Notes: a model not told the origin generated them from the letters alone. Shown: positions 12,485 through 23,898, counted from the first letter of the stretch. The stretch is DNA of 64,000 bases from Arenicola marina (GCA_964019135.1 OZ025255.1:8742001-8806000); one strand, 5' to 3'. A program made the numbers and translations.

Positions 12485-14693
12485 TCGCAACCACCCGCAA
12501 GCTGTACACGCTGAATGGTTAAAGAGTTCATATGGATTACAAAACCGAGACTGGTTATTTCTTGAATGCCACGAAGATGGAGCCACAAGCCTCGCACAAG
12601 GGTTCCACACAAGCGCCACAGAAGATCTTGGCACACTTTTTGTACATGGCCAGCTGTATATCCAGGCAGCGCAGGCAGGGGGTCGCCTCCCAGATGTGGC
12701 AGAAGGCGACACAGGCGAAGCCACACCCCCAGCAGATGGCATGAGGGATGCCGCAGAGAGTGGACAGAACGATGTAGCAGAGCGCCTTCCAGAGGTTGAA
12801 GCACTTGTAGCTGTACTTCCAGACGCAATCGATGCTGCGAGTGTGGTCTGGCTCGCCAATCACCTCCTCGAAAGTGATCTGCATACAAGAGATTCAATTA
12901 GCATTAATATTTAAACGAAGTGATTTTCCAAAACGGAAATATTTAATGCCACATGCATGAGCATGAATTTATGACAACGCCTCTTGGTCACAGGAGATTC
13001 TGAGACCAGGAGGTCATATAGAGACTGCTATCGAGCTGTCGCAAAGACGAGTTATTTCATAACTTTAACTGGTACATTGGAAACAGAACGAGATATGTTT
13101 CTAGTAATTAAAAACATATAATGAGCAGGGAAAATTAAGTCAAGTGAAGCTATGTAGTCATGAAAGTAATAAAATGCAATAACAAATCTATTTACCATGC
13201 ATGTTCTGTAATTTCGAGTTTGAGATTAACGGACCGAGGAGCGTGGACTCACAGCCCCCCACCCCCTACCCACTCCACCCTCCTCTGGGGGTATCCCTTT
13301 ATACACGGTCGTCACTTCAGAGAGTGACTGCATGGGTCCCCCACCCCACCGCACTCTTACCAATCATCCGATGCGTGCATTGCCCCCCACCCCACCATCA
13401 TCCATCCTAACTTTCCAAAAAATACAGGACCCACCACTGTCGAATATATAACTAGCCCTATTAGGCCACTATTCCCAAACGTGCTGTGTTATATGTCCTG
13501 CAAAGGATGCTTCAACTGTGAACATATTTGACTAGAAATACCTGCCAAGTATTGCCCAAATGATGGGGGAGACAATACACATTTTTGCGTAAGAACGTAT
13601 AAATACGGTTTACATGTATTAATTTAATATTATATTATAAATATGTGGCAATATATGTGCCTATATGGCAATATTTAAAAAAAGACTATGTTAGACAGAA
13701 GTTAATCATGTTAATGCAAGACATTAATCAAGTGTAACATATCCCTCGGCATATGTCATATTGATTTACGTTAACTTGGGTAGAAAACACCTTGGTCGAA
13801 CTTACAAATATATATCGGACGGCAATCGTATGTTATTATATCAATAAGTCACTTCGTGGAGCGTATAGACATCGTATTTTATGGTGAAATAGTCTAGAAT
13901 CGCTTACCTTCAGATGGTCATTGAGAGAATTCGGATCCCGTTCTCCCATATCAGGGTCTGGGGCGTAAGACTCCTTGATGCTCATGGTTAATGTTTTTTC
14001 ACGGACAGAAAGCTCTGAGCAACAAATGATTTAATGAATGCAAGGTCTTGAGCGCTGTTCACCGGGTCGAACGTTTCTCGTAATTAGCCGACTGAATCCC
14101 GTGTGACCGGCACCAACGCTGCTTGTAATTGTGCGAAACTAAGTTACGATGGGCCTTATATCAGGGGGAACGGACGCGCGTTCACCCCCAGAGGATGAGG
14201 GGTGGTGAAGAAAGGGGAATAAGCAAGCAGCCTAGGTGTGGTCGCCACAACAAATGCGACCTATAACCATAACTACAAGTAATCTATTATAATAAGTTGT
14301 ATATCTGAAACCCGACTAGTCGCGAAGGAGACGAGGCAGCCGTTGGCATGTTAACTACACCTCGTTCAGGCAAACCCGCAAGGTAATATATATCGGTAGG
14401 CCTGAAGGGGGCCTGCTGGTCGTCATAAACTTGGCTTACGGATTACGTCATCAAATAAATGTATTTACAACACCAACTAGTCAATTATTTATTGCACGAC
14501 GCGGACCGTCTATTTCATGTAGACTTGAGCATTTATTACTGTGCTTAGCGTTAAATCTTGCCTGTCGCATCGATTGCAGCTCCGAAGGGATTGATTAAGG
14601 TTGGGTTTAAAATGGCAATTTGCAGATTAACAATGAAATTGTGAACTCGTAATATTGGTGTTTATAGTACTATTTGTGACTTCATTTTGGTAA
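12485..14693. repeat. segmental duplication, copy 1 (caveolin unit)
   Basis: This stretch matches 16048-18247 almost base for base, including the intron, the downstream flank and the upstream flank. Only scattered substitutions and 1-4 bp indels separate the copies (offset 3563 shrinking to 3554). It runs directly into the assembly gap. Both copies carry the same two-exon caveolin gene. Divergence looks like about 1 percent or less, so the two copies are either a very young tandem duplication or two alleles laid side by side by the assembler. Confidence 0.92.
12555..13985 (-). CDS. caveolin, copy 1 (two exons)
   Basis: A caveolin, the hairpin membrane protein that oligomerises to coat caveolae. 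Exon 1 is 13908-13985 (26 codons, donor GTAAGC). Exon 2 is 12555-12878 (107 codons plus stop, acceptor ATGCAG). The product is 133 residues, compared with about 150-178 in vertebrates, and the missing part is the N-terminal extension. Residues 20-35 read SLNDHLKITFEEVIGE, matching the caveolin signature region (human HLNDDVVKIDFEDVIAE). Next come a scaffolding-like segment DCVWKYSYKCFNLWK, a long hydrophobic hairpin containing LCGIPHAICWG and FCHIWEATPC, and a C-terminal VEPLCEACGSIF like human CDPLFEAVGKIF. It is unusually cysteine-rich across the hairpin and C-terminus, so heavy palmitoylation is possible (inference). The symbol is left empty because CAV1/2/3 orthology cannot be assigned. 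Confidence 0.9.
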
Positions 14694-14893
14694 NNNNNNN
14701 NNNNNNNNNNNNNNNNNNNNNNNNNNNNNNNNNNNNNNNNNNNNNNNNNNNNNNNNNNNNNNNNNNNNNNNNNNNNNNNNNNNNNNNNNNNNNNNNNNNN
14801 NNNNNNNNNNNNNNNNNNNNNNNNNNNNNNNNNNNNNNNNNNNNNNNNNNNNNNNNNNNNNNNNNNNNNNNNNNNNNNNNNNNNNNNNNNNNN
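14694..14893. other. assembly gap (200 N)
   Basis: Exactly 200 N, a conventional placeholder for a gap of unknown size. The gap starts where copy 2 (at 18248) enters a G-rich run of about 80 bp, so a poly-G tract probably stopped sequencing here. Sequence resumes with tatgcctg, and the same 8-mer follows the G-run in copy 2 at 18338 before the two sequences part. Confidence 0.95.
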
Positions 14894-15482
14894 TATGCCT
14901 GATTAGTCTTAAGCGCTATGGACACAGAGTTAATTTGTCCTACGTGCAGAATCGTAACTTATGACTATTAAACGGCGCGCTCTGATGAGACGTCTTAAAA
15001 CGTGTACCGTTGCGCGGCAGTAAATCATGACTACATGATGTCCTGCTGATACCAGCCTGCCAGTCTATGGCCATAGCCATATAACTACCACAACTCGTGT
15101 TTGCATTAATACGATATTACTGTAACCATCGTCTCCTTGTATTTGCTAGGCGTCATGTTTTCTGCATAATGTGGGTGCATTACACCAATGAGTATCAGAG
15201 GAGGATGGGTTTAGGAAGCACCAGACTCAATTTTTTCAAGAGAAATGCTACGTGTCGTGTTGGCGTCCATTCCTCTGCGTAGTAGTTTGTATCCTTAAAT
15301 ATTAGGCTATTTACGCGATTATTTGTCGTTATGAAGATTAGGAAAGGGTTGTGTGGGTGCATGGTCATTTAAACAAAAATGCATGGATGGAGCAGTATGG
15401 ATCAAACTGTGGTGATTGCGTGAAGGCATCCATATGTGTCTGTGAAATGTCTGGAAAGAGGAATCATTAAGCCCCCGCCCCC
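14894..15482. other. spacer between the caveolin copies
   Basis: Unique-looking sequence with no supported gene. It separates the assembly gap from the foldback element. It has no counterpart beyond copy 2. Confidence 0.5.
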
Positions 15483-15484
15483 TA

Positions 15485-16043
15485 GCCCTGATACATGACT
15501 CTCATACGCGCTGGTACCCGACGCGCGAGAGAGTCATGAAGTACAACCCGCATCAGACCAGGAATTGGTGGGGGTGCATGTGCATCATGTAGCTATTTGC
15601 CCTTATCACTAGATACCCAACCACCAAAAGTGATGGAAAGTAATTCCACAAGTGTTAAACTTTTCTTTCGTGGCTTCACATTCAATGTCAGCCTTTTATA
15701 CATGCACTAAATAGCAAGTTTACGCAAACTCGCTCCGTCACTTTGAGAATCTCGCAACGGAAGATAAGCCAAAATGGCGGAGCGAGTGTCGAGAAAAATG
15801 TGTTGTTTATGGCAGTAATGACACTTTTTAAAATCCCCCCAGCGAATATAAGACAACGAAAGAAAAGTTCAACAATTGTGGAATTACCTTTTATCGCTTT
15901 TGAAGGTAGACGATTTATTGATAAGGGCAAAAGCCTACACGATGCACAGACACCCCCACCAATTCCTGGCCTCATGTGGGGTGCACTTCATGGCTCTCTC
16001 GCGCGTCGGGTACCAGCGCGTATGAGCCGCCATGTATCAGGGC
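15485..16043. repeat. foldback/MITE with TA target duplication
   Basis: A 559-bp element whose ends are inverted copies. Both termini read GCCCTGATACATG inward. The arms stay similar for about 200 bp (15485-15690 versus 15840-16043), including the shared blocks ACGCGCTGGTACCCGACGCG and CCAGGAATTGGTGGGGGT. A TA dinucleotide flanks each end (15483-15484 and 16044-16045), as expected for Tc1/mariner-type insertion. There is no transposase frame, so it is non-autonomous. The right end lies 4 bp from the start of duplicated caveolin copy 2, exactly at the duplication breakpoint. Confidence 0.8.
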
Positions 16044-16047
16044 TATG

Positions 16048-18247
16048 TCGCAACCACCCGCAAGCTGTACACGCTGAATGGTTAAAGAGTTCATATGGAT
16101 TACAAAACCGAGACTGGTTATTTCTTGAATGCCACGAAGATGGAGCCACAAGCCTCGCACAAGGGTTCCACACAAGCGCCACAGAAGATCTTGGCACACT
16201 TTTTGTACATGGCCAGCTGTATATCCAGGCAGCGCAGGCAGGGGGTCGCCTCCCAGATGTGGCAGAAGGCGACACAGGCGAAGCCACACCCCCAGCAGAT
16301 GGCATGAGGGATGCCGCAGAGAGTGGACAGAACGATGTAGCAGAGCGCCTTCCAGAGGTTGAAGCACTTGTAGCTGTACTTCCAGACGCAATCAATGCTG
16401 CGAGTGTGGTCTGGCTCGCCAATCACCTCCTCGAAAGTGATCTGCATACAAGAGATTCAATTAGCATTAATATTTAAACAAAGTGATTTTCCAAAACGGA
16501 AATATTTAATGCGGCATGCATGAGCATGAATTTATGACAACGCCTCTTGGTCACAGGAGATTCTGAGACCAGGAGGTCATATAGAGACTGCTATCGAGCT
16601 GTCGCAAAGACGAGTTATTTCATAACTTTAACTGGTACATTGGAAACAGAACGAGATATGTTTCTAGTAATTAAAAACATATAATGAGCAGGGAAAATTA
16701 AGTCAAGTGAAGCTATGTAGTCATGAAAGTAATAAAATGCAATAACAAATCTATTTACCATGCATGTTCTGTAATTTCGAGTTTGAGATTAACGGACCGA
16801 GGAGCGTGGACTCACAGCCCCCCACCCCCTACCCACTCCACCCTCCTCTGGGCGTATCCCTTTATACACGGTCGTCTCTTCAGAGAGTGACTGCATGGGT
16901 CCCCCACCCCACCGCACTCTCACCAATCATCCGATGCGTGCATTGCCCCCCACCCCACCATCATCCATCCTAACTTTCCAAAAAATACAGGACCCACCAC
17001 TGTCGAATATATATCTAGCCCCATTAGGCCACTATTCCCAAACGTGCTGTGTTATATGTCCTGCAAAGGATGCTTCAACTGTGAACATATTTGACTAGAA
17101 ATACCTGCCAAGTATATCCCAAATGATGGGGAGACAATACACATTTTTGCGTAAGAACGTATAAATACGGTTTACATGTATTAATTTAATATTATATTAT
17201 AAATATGTGGCAATATATGTGCCTATATGGCAATATTTAAAAAAAGACTATGTTAGACAGAAGTTAATCATGTTAATGCAAGACATTAATCAAGTGTAAC
17301 ATATCCCTCGGCATATGTCATATTGATTTACGTTAACTTGGGTAGAAAACACCTTGGTCGAACTTACAAATATATATCGGACGGCAATCGTATGTTATTA
17401 TATCAATAAGTCACTTCGTGGAGCGTATAGACATCGTATTTTATGGTGAAATAGTCTAGAATCGCTTACCTTCAGATGGTCATTGAGAGAATTCGGATCC
17501 CGTTCTCCCATATCAGGGTCTGGGGCGTAAGACTCCTTGATGCTCATGGTTAATGTTTTTTCACGGACAGAAAGCTCTGAGCAACAAATGATTTAATGAA
17601 TGCAAGTCTTGAGCGCTGTTCACCGGGTCAAAGGTTTCTCGTAATTAGCCGACTGAATCCCGTGTGACCGGCACCAACGCTGCTTGTAATTGTGCGAAAC
17701 TAAGTTACGATGGGCCTTATATCAGGGGAACGGACGCGCGTTCACCCCCAGAGGATGAGGGTGGTGAAGAAAGGGGAATAAGCAAGCAGCCTAGGTGTGG
17801 TCGCCACAACAAATGCGACCTATAACCATAACTACAAGTAATCTATTATAATAAGTTGTATATCTGAAACCCGACTAGTCGCGAAGGAGACGAGGCAGCC
17901 GTTGGCATGTTAACTACACCTTGTTCAGGCAAACCCGCAAGGTAATATATATCGGTAGGCCTGAAGGGGGCCTGGTCGTCATAAACTTGGCTTACGGATT
18001 ACGTCATCAAATAAATGTATTTACAACACCAACTAGTCAATTATTTATTGCACGACGCGGACCGTCTATTTCATGTAGACTTGAGCATTTATTACTGTGC
18101 TTAGCGTTAAATCTTGCCTGTCGCATCGATTGCAGCTCCGAAGGGATTGATTAAGGTTGGGTTTAAATGGCAATTTGCAGATTAACAATGAAATTGTGAA
18201 CTCGTAATATTGGTGTTTATAGTACTATTTGTGACTTCATTTTGGTA
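16048..18247. repeat. segmental duplication, copy 2 (caveolin unit)
   Basis: Partner of 12485-14693. It begins right after the foldback element and runs to at least 18247, where copy 1 meets the assembly gap. The sequence beyond is G-rich (18264-18336). Confidence 0.92.
16118..17547 (-). CDS. caveolin, copy 2 (two exons)
   Basis: The second copy of the caveolin gene. Exon 1 is 17470-17547 and exon 2 is 16118-16441, with the same splice sites as copy 1. The predicted 133-residue protein is identical to copy 1. The one coding difference I saw is a synonymous ATC/ATT isoleucine codon in exon 2. The main structural difference is downstream: only 70 bp after the stop codon the sequence changes to the foldback element at 15485-16043, so the native 3' UTR and its AATAAA are missing. 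The element offers a minus-strand AATAAA at 15914-15919 that could serve instead (inference). Both the recent paralogue and the uncollapsed allele explanations remain open. Confidence 0.88.
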
Positions 18248-19497
18248 AGCTCCATTATTATAGGGTGTGTGTGTGGAGGCGTGGGCGAGGTGTGGGGGTG
18301 GGGACGGGGGTGGGGTGGGGGGAGGGGGGGGGGGGGCTATGCCTGGTACATCGTTACGTGCATGCAACATGAATCAAATGCGAGATATGCTGCGGACCAG
18401 TCCATTCAAGTATCTCATTTTGGCGGATCCCGTAATGTTTTAACAAGTCTTATCAAGATCAAGGAATGCGCCGCGTTATGGGTTGTAATGTATTGCCCCC
18501 TCAACCACCACCCCTCCCAGCTAGGGAACGGGGAGGTGGCGAGTTCAAATCGCTATCCTCATGTTTTACTTGCTTAGCATATAGACCTTTTTTCTAGCAT
18601 CGTACGGGGAGGGGGGTAGGAGGGGGGGGGGGGATTTCGATTCCTCGGGAATCGGCGTTTCATTTCACTATGAACTGGAAATGAGGAAAATAATTCTTCG
18701 GTGAACTTGGAATGGCGTACGTATAGCCGACCGTCGTGATCAAGGTATTTCTTCGTGAAATGGGAATTTTAATATTAATTAACCGTGAATCGGGAAATCT
18801 CCAATTTATATCACGTATCCGCCCTTTCTTTGCATGCGGGGAGTTCTCGTTTTAATTCAACATATTCAGAGAATAAATAAATTTCGTTATTCTTCGTGAT
18901 CTGGGAACACAACCCCCCCTCCCCCCCCCCCCCGCTTTCTTTGTATGGCTTAGTGATTCGTCGAGTGCACGCGAAGAAGAATTGTGACTGTTTGTGAAGC
19001 GATTCGTGCAGATGTACGCCGGGCCACCTGAGTTTACAGCAAAGTGTCTCGTGAAATTAACGTTGACATTTTGGCCCGTCCCCAAATCTGCACAGTGGAC
19101 GGAGACCGATTTGATATAGTACTGTAACTCGCTAATGGAATCAAGGCTTCGTGCTGTAAATTGTCTGCTTTTACTTGTCATGGTCAATAGCTATACATTT
19201 AGATGCATTCACTCTTGTTTTGTTTTCTCCAATTTGGGTATTTCGATTGTAACGAGTCGTTTCTTTGTACAATTCGAATTGTTTCAATTTTGGAAATACA
19301 ATATTACATGTGATTTTATAACGAAATATGCTTCCATACATCGGAGCAACTGGTAGCGCCGTCTGGCGAATGGATAATATTCGGGGATTCCGTGTTCACC
19401 GGACGTCATCAAATAGGGAAATTCTCGGCGAAGCTGTTATGGAAGAAAGTGATACAAATTTGGATTTAGTTTGTCGCGTAAATCAAGTTGACTTGAG
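18248..19497. other. region between caveolin copy 2 and FEM1B
   Basis: Holds a GT/G-rich run (18264-18336), unique sequence, the poly-G/poly-C-ended repeat (18605-18933), then about 560 bp that should contain the FEM1B promoter and 5' UTR. I saw no convincing TATA box. Confidence 0.5.
18605..18933 (+). repeat. poly-G/poly-C-ended interspersed repeat, copy 1
   Basis: About 330 bp, beginning in a G-run and ending in a C-run. Inside are degenerate repeats of a TTCGTGAACTGGGAAT-like motif, as well as ACCGTGAATCGGGAAAT and TTCGTGATCTGGGAACAC. The same sequence, in the same order, lies inverted at 36228-36549, and a shorter related piece is at 48120-48285. The homopolymer ends are kept in both long copies, so they are part of the element. 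The family is unknown to me. Confidence 0.7.
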
Positions 19498-21405
19498 ATG
19501 GAGACGGTGGAGCAGAAAGCGTTCGTTGCTGCCCGAGATGGAATGGCTATCACGCTATACGCTTTGCTTTGTGAAAAACCGGAAGACGAACAGAATAAAA
19601 TCTTGTCTTTTTCCACCGAGGAAGACTGCCAGAAGACGACACCCTTCATTATAGCGGCAAGAAACGGACACGAGAAAGTCGTCAAACTTCTGTTGTCTAA
19701 TTTTGCCGTGAATATCGAACAGACAGGGACGGTCAAATTCGATGGGTTTGTCATTGAGGGAGCCACCGCACTTTGGTGTTCTTCTGGTGCAGGGCACTTT
19801 GATGTGGTACGCTTCCTCCTCGATTCCGGAGCAAGTGTAAACCACACCACTCTGTCTAATTCCACCCCTCTGCGCGCAGCATGTTTTGATGGTAGATTGG
19901 ATATTGTGGAACACTTAGTGGAAAGGGGAGCGGATATTCACATCCCCAATAAGTATAACAATACGTGTCTGATGATCGCAAGCTACAAAGGACATGAAGG
20001 TGTCGTAAGATTCCTTTTGGAACAAGGTGCAAATGTTAATGCTAAGGCGCACTGTGGTGCTACAGCTTTACACTTCGCTTGTGAAAGGGGACACCTCAAG
20101 ATTGTTGAACTGTTGATGAAGTTTGGTGCTGAAATGGATGCAAATGATCAAGGTATGACTCCCATACAAATGGCTGCAGAGTGCAGTGAAGCGGAAGTCG
20201 TCGAATTCTTGATATTTAAGGCCAACTGTAGTGAATTGCAACAGATTGAGGCATTGGAGCTGTTGGGGGCTTCCTATGCCAATGACAAGGACAAGTATGA
20301 CATTGATAAGTGTTATGCTTATTTATTGTTAGCTATGCAACAACGTTACATGGATCCAGATAACGTTTTTACGAAGAAAATCTTACCACCTGTCGTTGCA
20401 TATGAGAATCGAAGGGAATCCCAAACCCTGCAGGAGTTAAAATCCATGAAAGACAATCACAACGCTTTGCATTTGGAAGCGCTCATCATACGGGAAAGAA
20501 TCCTGGGGGAGAACAATGTGGAAATCCCTCATCCAATCATATTTCGTGGGGCTGTATTTGCTGATACTGCACAATTCGACCGCTGCACATCTTTATGGAT
20601 GAGAGCTTTGATGCTTCGCCAGCGTAACAAAAGGCCGATAGCAAAAGACCTTCTGCGATTTGCCCAAGTGTTTTCACAAATGCAGCATATTGGTGTGGAG
20701 ATCTCTGTGAACTTAGCCCTCGAGGTATTTGAATTTATGCTCACAGAGCTGGAGAGGGATTTTACAAGACTAGAAGATGTCAAGGATGGAACGAAAGAAG
20801 AGAAGGATGCTGTCGTTGATCTACATGAGCTCAACATCCATACAGGGCTCTTCCTGCTGGCCCTTCTCTCTGAGATCAAATGCAGCAAGACAGAAAACTT
20901 CAACCTGTGTAAACAGATTTATCATTTCAACAAATTTCCACTGGCGTTGAGCTCAAAGCACACCAAGGCTGGGTACACTCCCCTGCACATGGTATGCGAT
21001 GAGAATACCCATGTGGATGACTTTCATGTCAATGATGTTGTCCAGTTTCCGAACTCTGCGCTATGCAAACTGCTGGTCCAGTGCGGAGCCAATGTTAATG
21101 CTGCAGATGGAAAAGGAAACCTTCCCCTGCATGTTATTGTTCGCTATAACCGTCCAATCAGTGATTTTTTGACCTTGCACAACATCATTATGTCACTGAT
21201 TGAGGGTGGGTCTCACCTCGACCAGACCAATGAAGATGGTGAGACTGCCACTGATGCTTCCACAACAGGTGTCGCTGAGATCATCATCAGAAGTCGCTGG
21301 GAAATTTCTCTAAAATGTCTTGCTGCCAGGGCTGTGAGGAGGCACAGGCTACAATACAAGGGCCAGGTTCCCATGGTCCTGGAGGAGTTTGTTGCACAAC
21401 ACTAA
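19498..21405 (+). CDS. FEM1B: FEM1B-like substrate receptor of CUL2 ubiquitin ligase
   Basis: A 635-residue single-exon gene. FEM-1 proteins recognise C-terminal or internal degrons and bring substrates to CUL2-RBX1-elongin BC. The N-terminal half is ankyrin repeats, with RNGHEKVVKLLL at residues 56-67, AGHFDVVRFLLDSGA at 98-112 and KGHEGVVRFLLEQGA at 164-178. These are followed by the FEM-1-specific helical region (ALELLGASYANDKDKYDI, DLLRFAQVFSQM), two more ankyrin-type segments and a C-terminal ISLKCLAARAVR with LEEFVAQH at the end, which matches FEM1B better than FEM1A or FEM1C. Cys186 in NAKAHCGATALHF corresponds to the reactive cysteine known in human FEM1B. The start codon is chosen because METVEQKAFVAARDG aligns with the family N-terminus. 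Orthology to FEM1B is confident. An ancient retrocopy cannot be excluded because no intron is seen. Confidence 0.95.
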   Translation: METVEQKAFVAARDGMAITLYALLCEKPEDEQNKILSFSTEEDCQKTTPFIIAARNGHEKVVKLLLSNFAVNIEQTGTVKFDGFVIEGATALWCSSGAGHFDVVRFLLDSGASVNHTTLSNSTPLRAACFDGRLDIVEHLVERGADIHIPNKYNNTCLMIASYKGHEGVVRFLLEQGANVNAKAHCGATALHFACERGHLKIVELLMKFGAEMDANDQGMTPIQMAAECSEAEVVEFLIFKANCSELQQIEALELLGASYANDKDKYDIDKCYAYLLLAMQQRYMDPDNVFTKKILPPVVAYENRRESQTLQELKSMKDNHNALHLEALIIRERILGENNVEIPHPIIFRGAVFADTAQFDRCTSLWMRALMLRQRNKRPIAKDLLRFAQVFSQMQHIGVEISVNLALEVFEFMLTELERDFTRLEDVKDGTKEEKDAVVDLHELNIHTGLFLLALLSEIKCSKTENFNLCKQIYHFNKFPLALSSKHTKAGYTPLHMVCDENTHVDDFHVNDVVQFPNSALCKLLVQCGANVNAADGKGNLPLHVIVRYNRPISDFLTLHNIIMSLIEGGSHLDQTNEDGETATDASTTGVAEIIIRSRWEISLKCLAARAVRRHRLQYKGQVPMVLEEFVAQH

Positions 21406-21589
21406 TGGCAGAAAATCTGGCAACTTGTGATAAAAATGCTTGTGACATATCTAATTTATGATATGTTCCAACATGCTTGCACCGGTAATCAAACACGTTC
21501 ACAAACTGATTCTATATTTGTTTAATATGTAAATCAATATATTGGTTAAATGTGTTTAATGCTATATTGTCTTAAGATATGCTTGGTTA

Positions 21590-21595
21590 AATAAA
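21590..21595 (+). terminator. candidate FEM1B polyadenylation signal (proximal)
   Basis: AATAAA about 185 bp after the FEM1B stop codon. A second hexamer lies at 21941-21946, so alternative 3' ends are possible. Confidence 0.45.
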
Positions 21596-21940
21596 ATGGT
21601 CTGAAAAAAATGGAATTTAAATGGCGAAGCCAAATTAGTACCATACATTGAAGCCATCAATTGTCTTGGGGTGCAAGATGGCAGACTAACATGCTGTTTA
21701 GTATTTCTGAGGTATGACTGTTTAAAACACCTAGTATTACCATAATTTTGTTTATTCAATTCATGCAGGACAAGTATAGACTTTTTTTTGTGCTTTTATA
21801 TAGGCTTTGGTTTATTGTCTGCATGCTGACATAAATCCCCTATGTTTTCTCAAAATATGCTGTGATCTATGATTTGTCTATACATGTGTCTCTGTATCAT
21901 CTATTTACATATATTTAGGGTATTGGACACACTGCTGCTT

Positions 21941-21946
21941 AATAAA
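21941..21946 (+). terminator. candidate FEM1B polyadenylation signal (distal)
   Basis: AATAAA about 535 bp after the FEM1B stop, in AT-rich sequence typical of a 3' UTR end. Confidence 0.4.
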
Positions 21947-23543
21947 GAGAAAAGTTAGCACAAGAGAATGCGCAATACTTGTGTGTACCAGTACTTATTA
22001 TGTGCAGTATATTAAGATTTCTAAATGAGGAAGATCTAGCTGGCTGATTATCACATATGTTATTACTTAAAATGTGACTTGTTTTTGGCAATGTTGTCTC
22101 ATTTGTTTCAAATAAGCCACCGACTTTATTGAAAGGTCATATTGCCAGCATAAATAAACCATTATCAAAACATGCCTCAATTACTATTCATTAAATCCCG
22201 TCATACATCAAATTTCCCCCCCCCCCCCCCCCCCCGAGATATATGGGCCTTGTGTGGAATAAATATAAGGACCTGCAGCTAAATAAAAAAAAAATCCTGG
22301 ACTCTTGCGGGCTTTCCGGTGTACCTGTACAAAGGCTTCCAAACGAGCAATCTCCTGTTTAACCTACAGACTGTCTTGATAATGCATATATATTTTTCAA
22401 ACCAGTCCCCCAACATTTCTTGGAGGATTTCTAAAAAAAGTTATGTTTTTAGATAAGTGGAAAGTGTTATTAGGTCTGCTATTGTCGAGCTTCCTATCTA
22501 CCTCGACCCTCCCGATTGTCTCGATAGGACTTACATAGCGCAGAATCTTATATTTCTTGTAAATTGTCGAATGATGGAATAACATTAGCAGTTCTATATA
22601 TAGTTAAACGTCGAAGTTAAAGAAGGCTAGGGACGACGGCAGTCCACAGTCTGTACTCCGGACATCACTACTTGGTATTTATGAACCAAAACCGTGGAGA
22701 TATTCATATGCTTTCACATCCCTATAATAGGCGTCCGTCTCTTGGAGGGGAACGTCATCTTTTGTCAATAGGTCTAAAACCAGCTTACCGTTCGAAGATC
22801 AATTAGTGATTGCCTGTATTTGGCGCCGAAACCCATGTCCGACTGGCCGCTGAGGCCTCATTTGTAGTTTTGTATATTTGTAAAAAAAATGATAGTTATT
22901 TTTTATTCTGCCTGGTAGATACTGCCTAAAAAATACATATTGAAAGTATCGCATTTCTAAAATAAAATCACTTACATAGGCATCTCACTCTACAAATTTA
23001 TTTGTGCCACATAAAACAGAAGCAAAAGTTTTCTTCGTACGAATTTATTATGTTACAAATATGTACACGATGATCGTGTCACGATCATTTTGTTGAGAAA
23101 CAATTCCTTGGGCGCGAAATAAGACATAATTGAAGATACTAAGTTAAGGACAGTTGCACCTTATTGACAATGACTTGTTGACTACAGCCGTTTACTGACA
23201 TCTACAGCTTGTTGACAAGACTAGGGAGTTGAGGAACATTTGCACAGCAAGCCCAGGACGTTACAGGGTTGTTGTACATAATTAATGGAGAAATTGAAAG
23301 AGTTACAAGGAACGTAAAGAGAAATGTAAGTAGGTGCCATTCGAACAAATATTAAACACTGTGATAAGACTGTTGTCGATAGTGCCATCACCAAATTTCA
23401 AGACAAGTTCAACCAAGGGTGAAGGACGGTTGGGACAGGAGGGTCTCTATTCTCCATCTGAAGGGGAAAGCCTTTGTGAAGCACTAGGGGCACTGTGTGG
23501 AGGAACGCGAGGCCTAACTAGTAGGACAGTGTTTACAATGACG
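21947..23543. other. intergenic region between FEM1B and COPS2 (convergent)
   Basis: AT-rich sequence with one C-run (about 22217-22236) and no supported gene. The two flanking genes converge here. The right part, from about 23044, is likely the COPS2 3' UTR. Confidence 0.5.
23044..23049 (-). terminator. candidate COPS2 polyadenylation signal
   Basis: AATAAA on the minus strand about 850 bp after the COPS2 stop. If used, the COPS2 3' UTR would include the whole minisatellite at 23545-23898. Confidence 0.4.
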
Positions 23544-23544
23544 A

Positions 23545-23898
23545 ATGAGCAGCTAAAGCTGTCGGGCCATCTTGTTTACAATGACGAGCTAAAGCTGTCA
23601 AGCCATCTTGTTTACAATGACGTATGAGAAGCTAAAGCTGTCAGGCCATCTTGTTGACGATGGCCAATGAGAAGCTGAAGCTGTCAGGCCATCTTGTTGA
23701 CGATGGTCAATGGGAAGCTAAAGCTGTCGGGCCATCTTGTTGACGATGGTCAATGGGAAGCTAAAGCTGTCAGGCCATCTTGTTGACGATGACGTATGAG
23801 AAGCTAAAGCTGTCAAGCCATCTTGTTGACGATGACGAATGAGAAGCTAAAGCTGTCAGGCCATCTTGTTGATGATGACCAATGAGAAGCTACAGCTG

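Noticed and set aside
12406-12914. Long frames antisense to caveolin exon 2, also present at the second copy (15972-16477)
   Set aside because: They are shadows of the caveolin exon. The minus-strand frame matches a known family and has correct splice sites, and these do not.
14662-14925. Open frames running through the N block
   Set aside because: They exist only because the gap is read as unknown residues.
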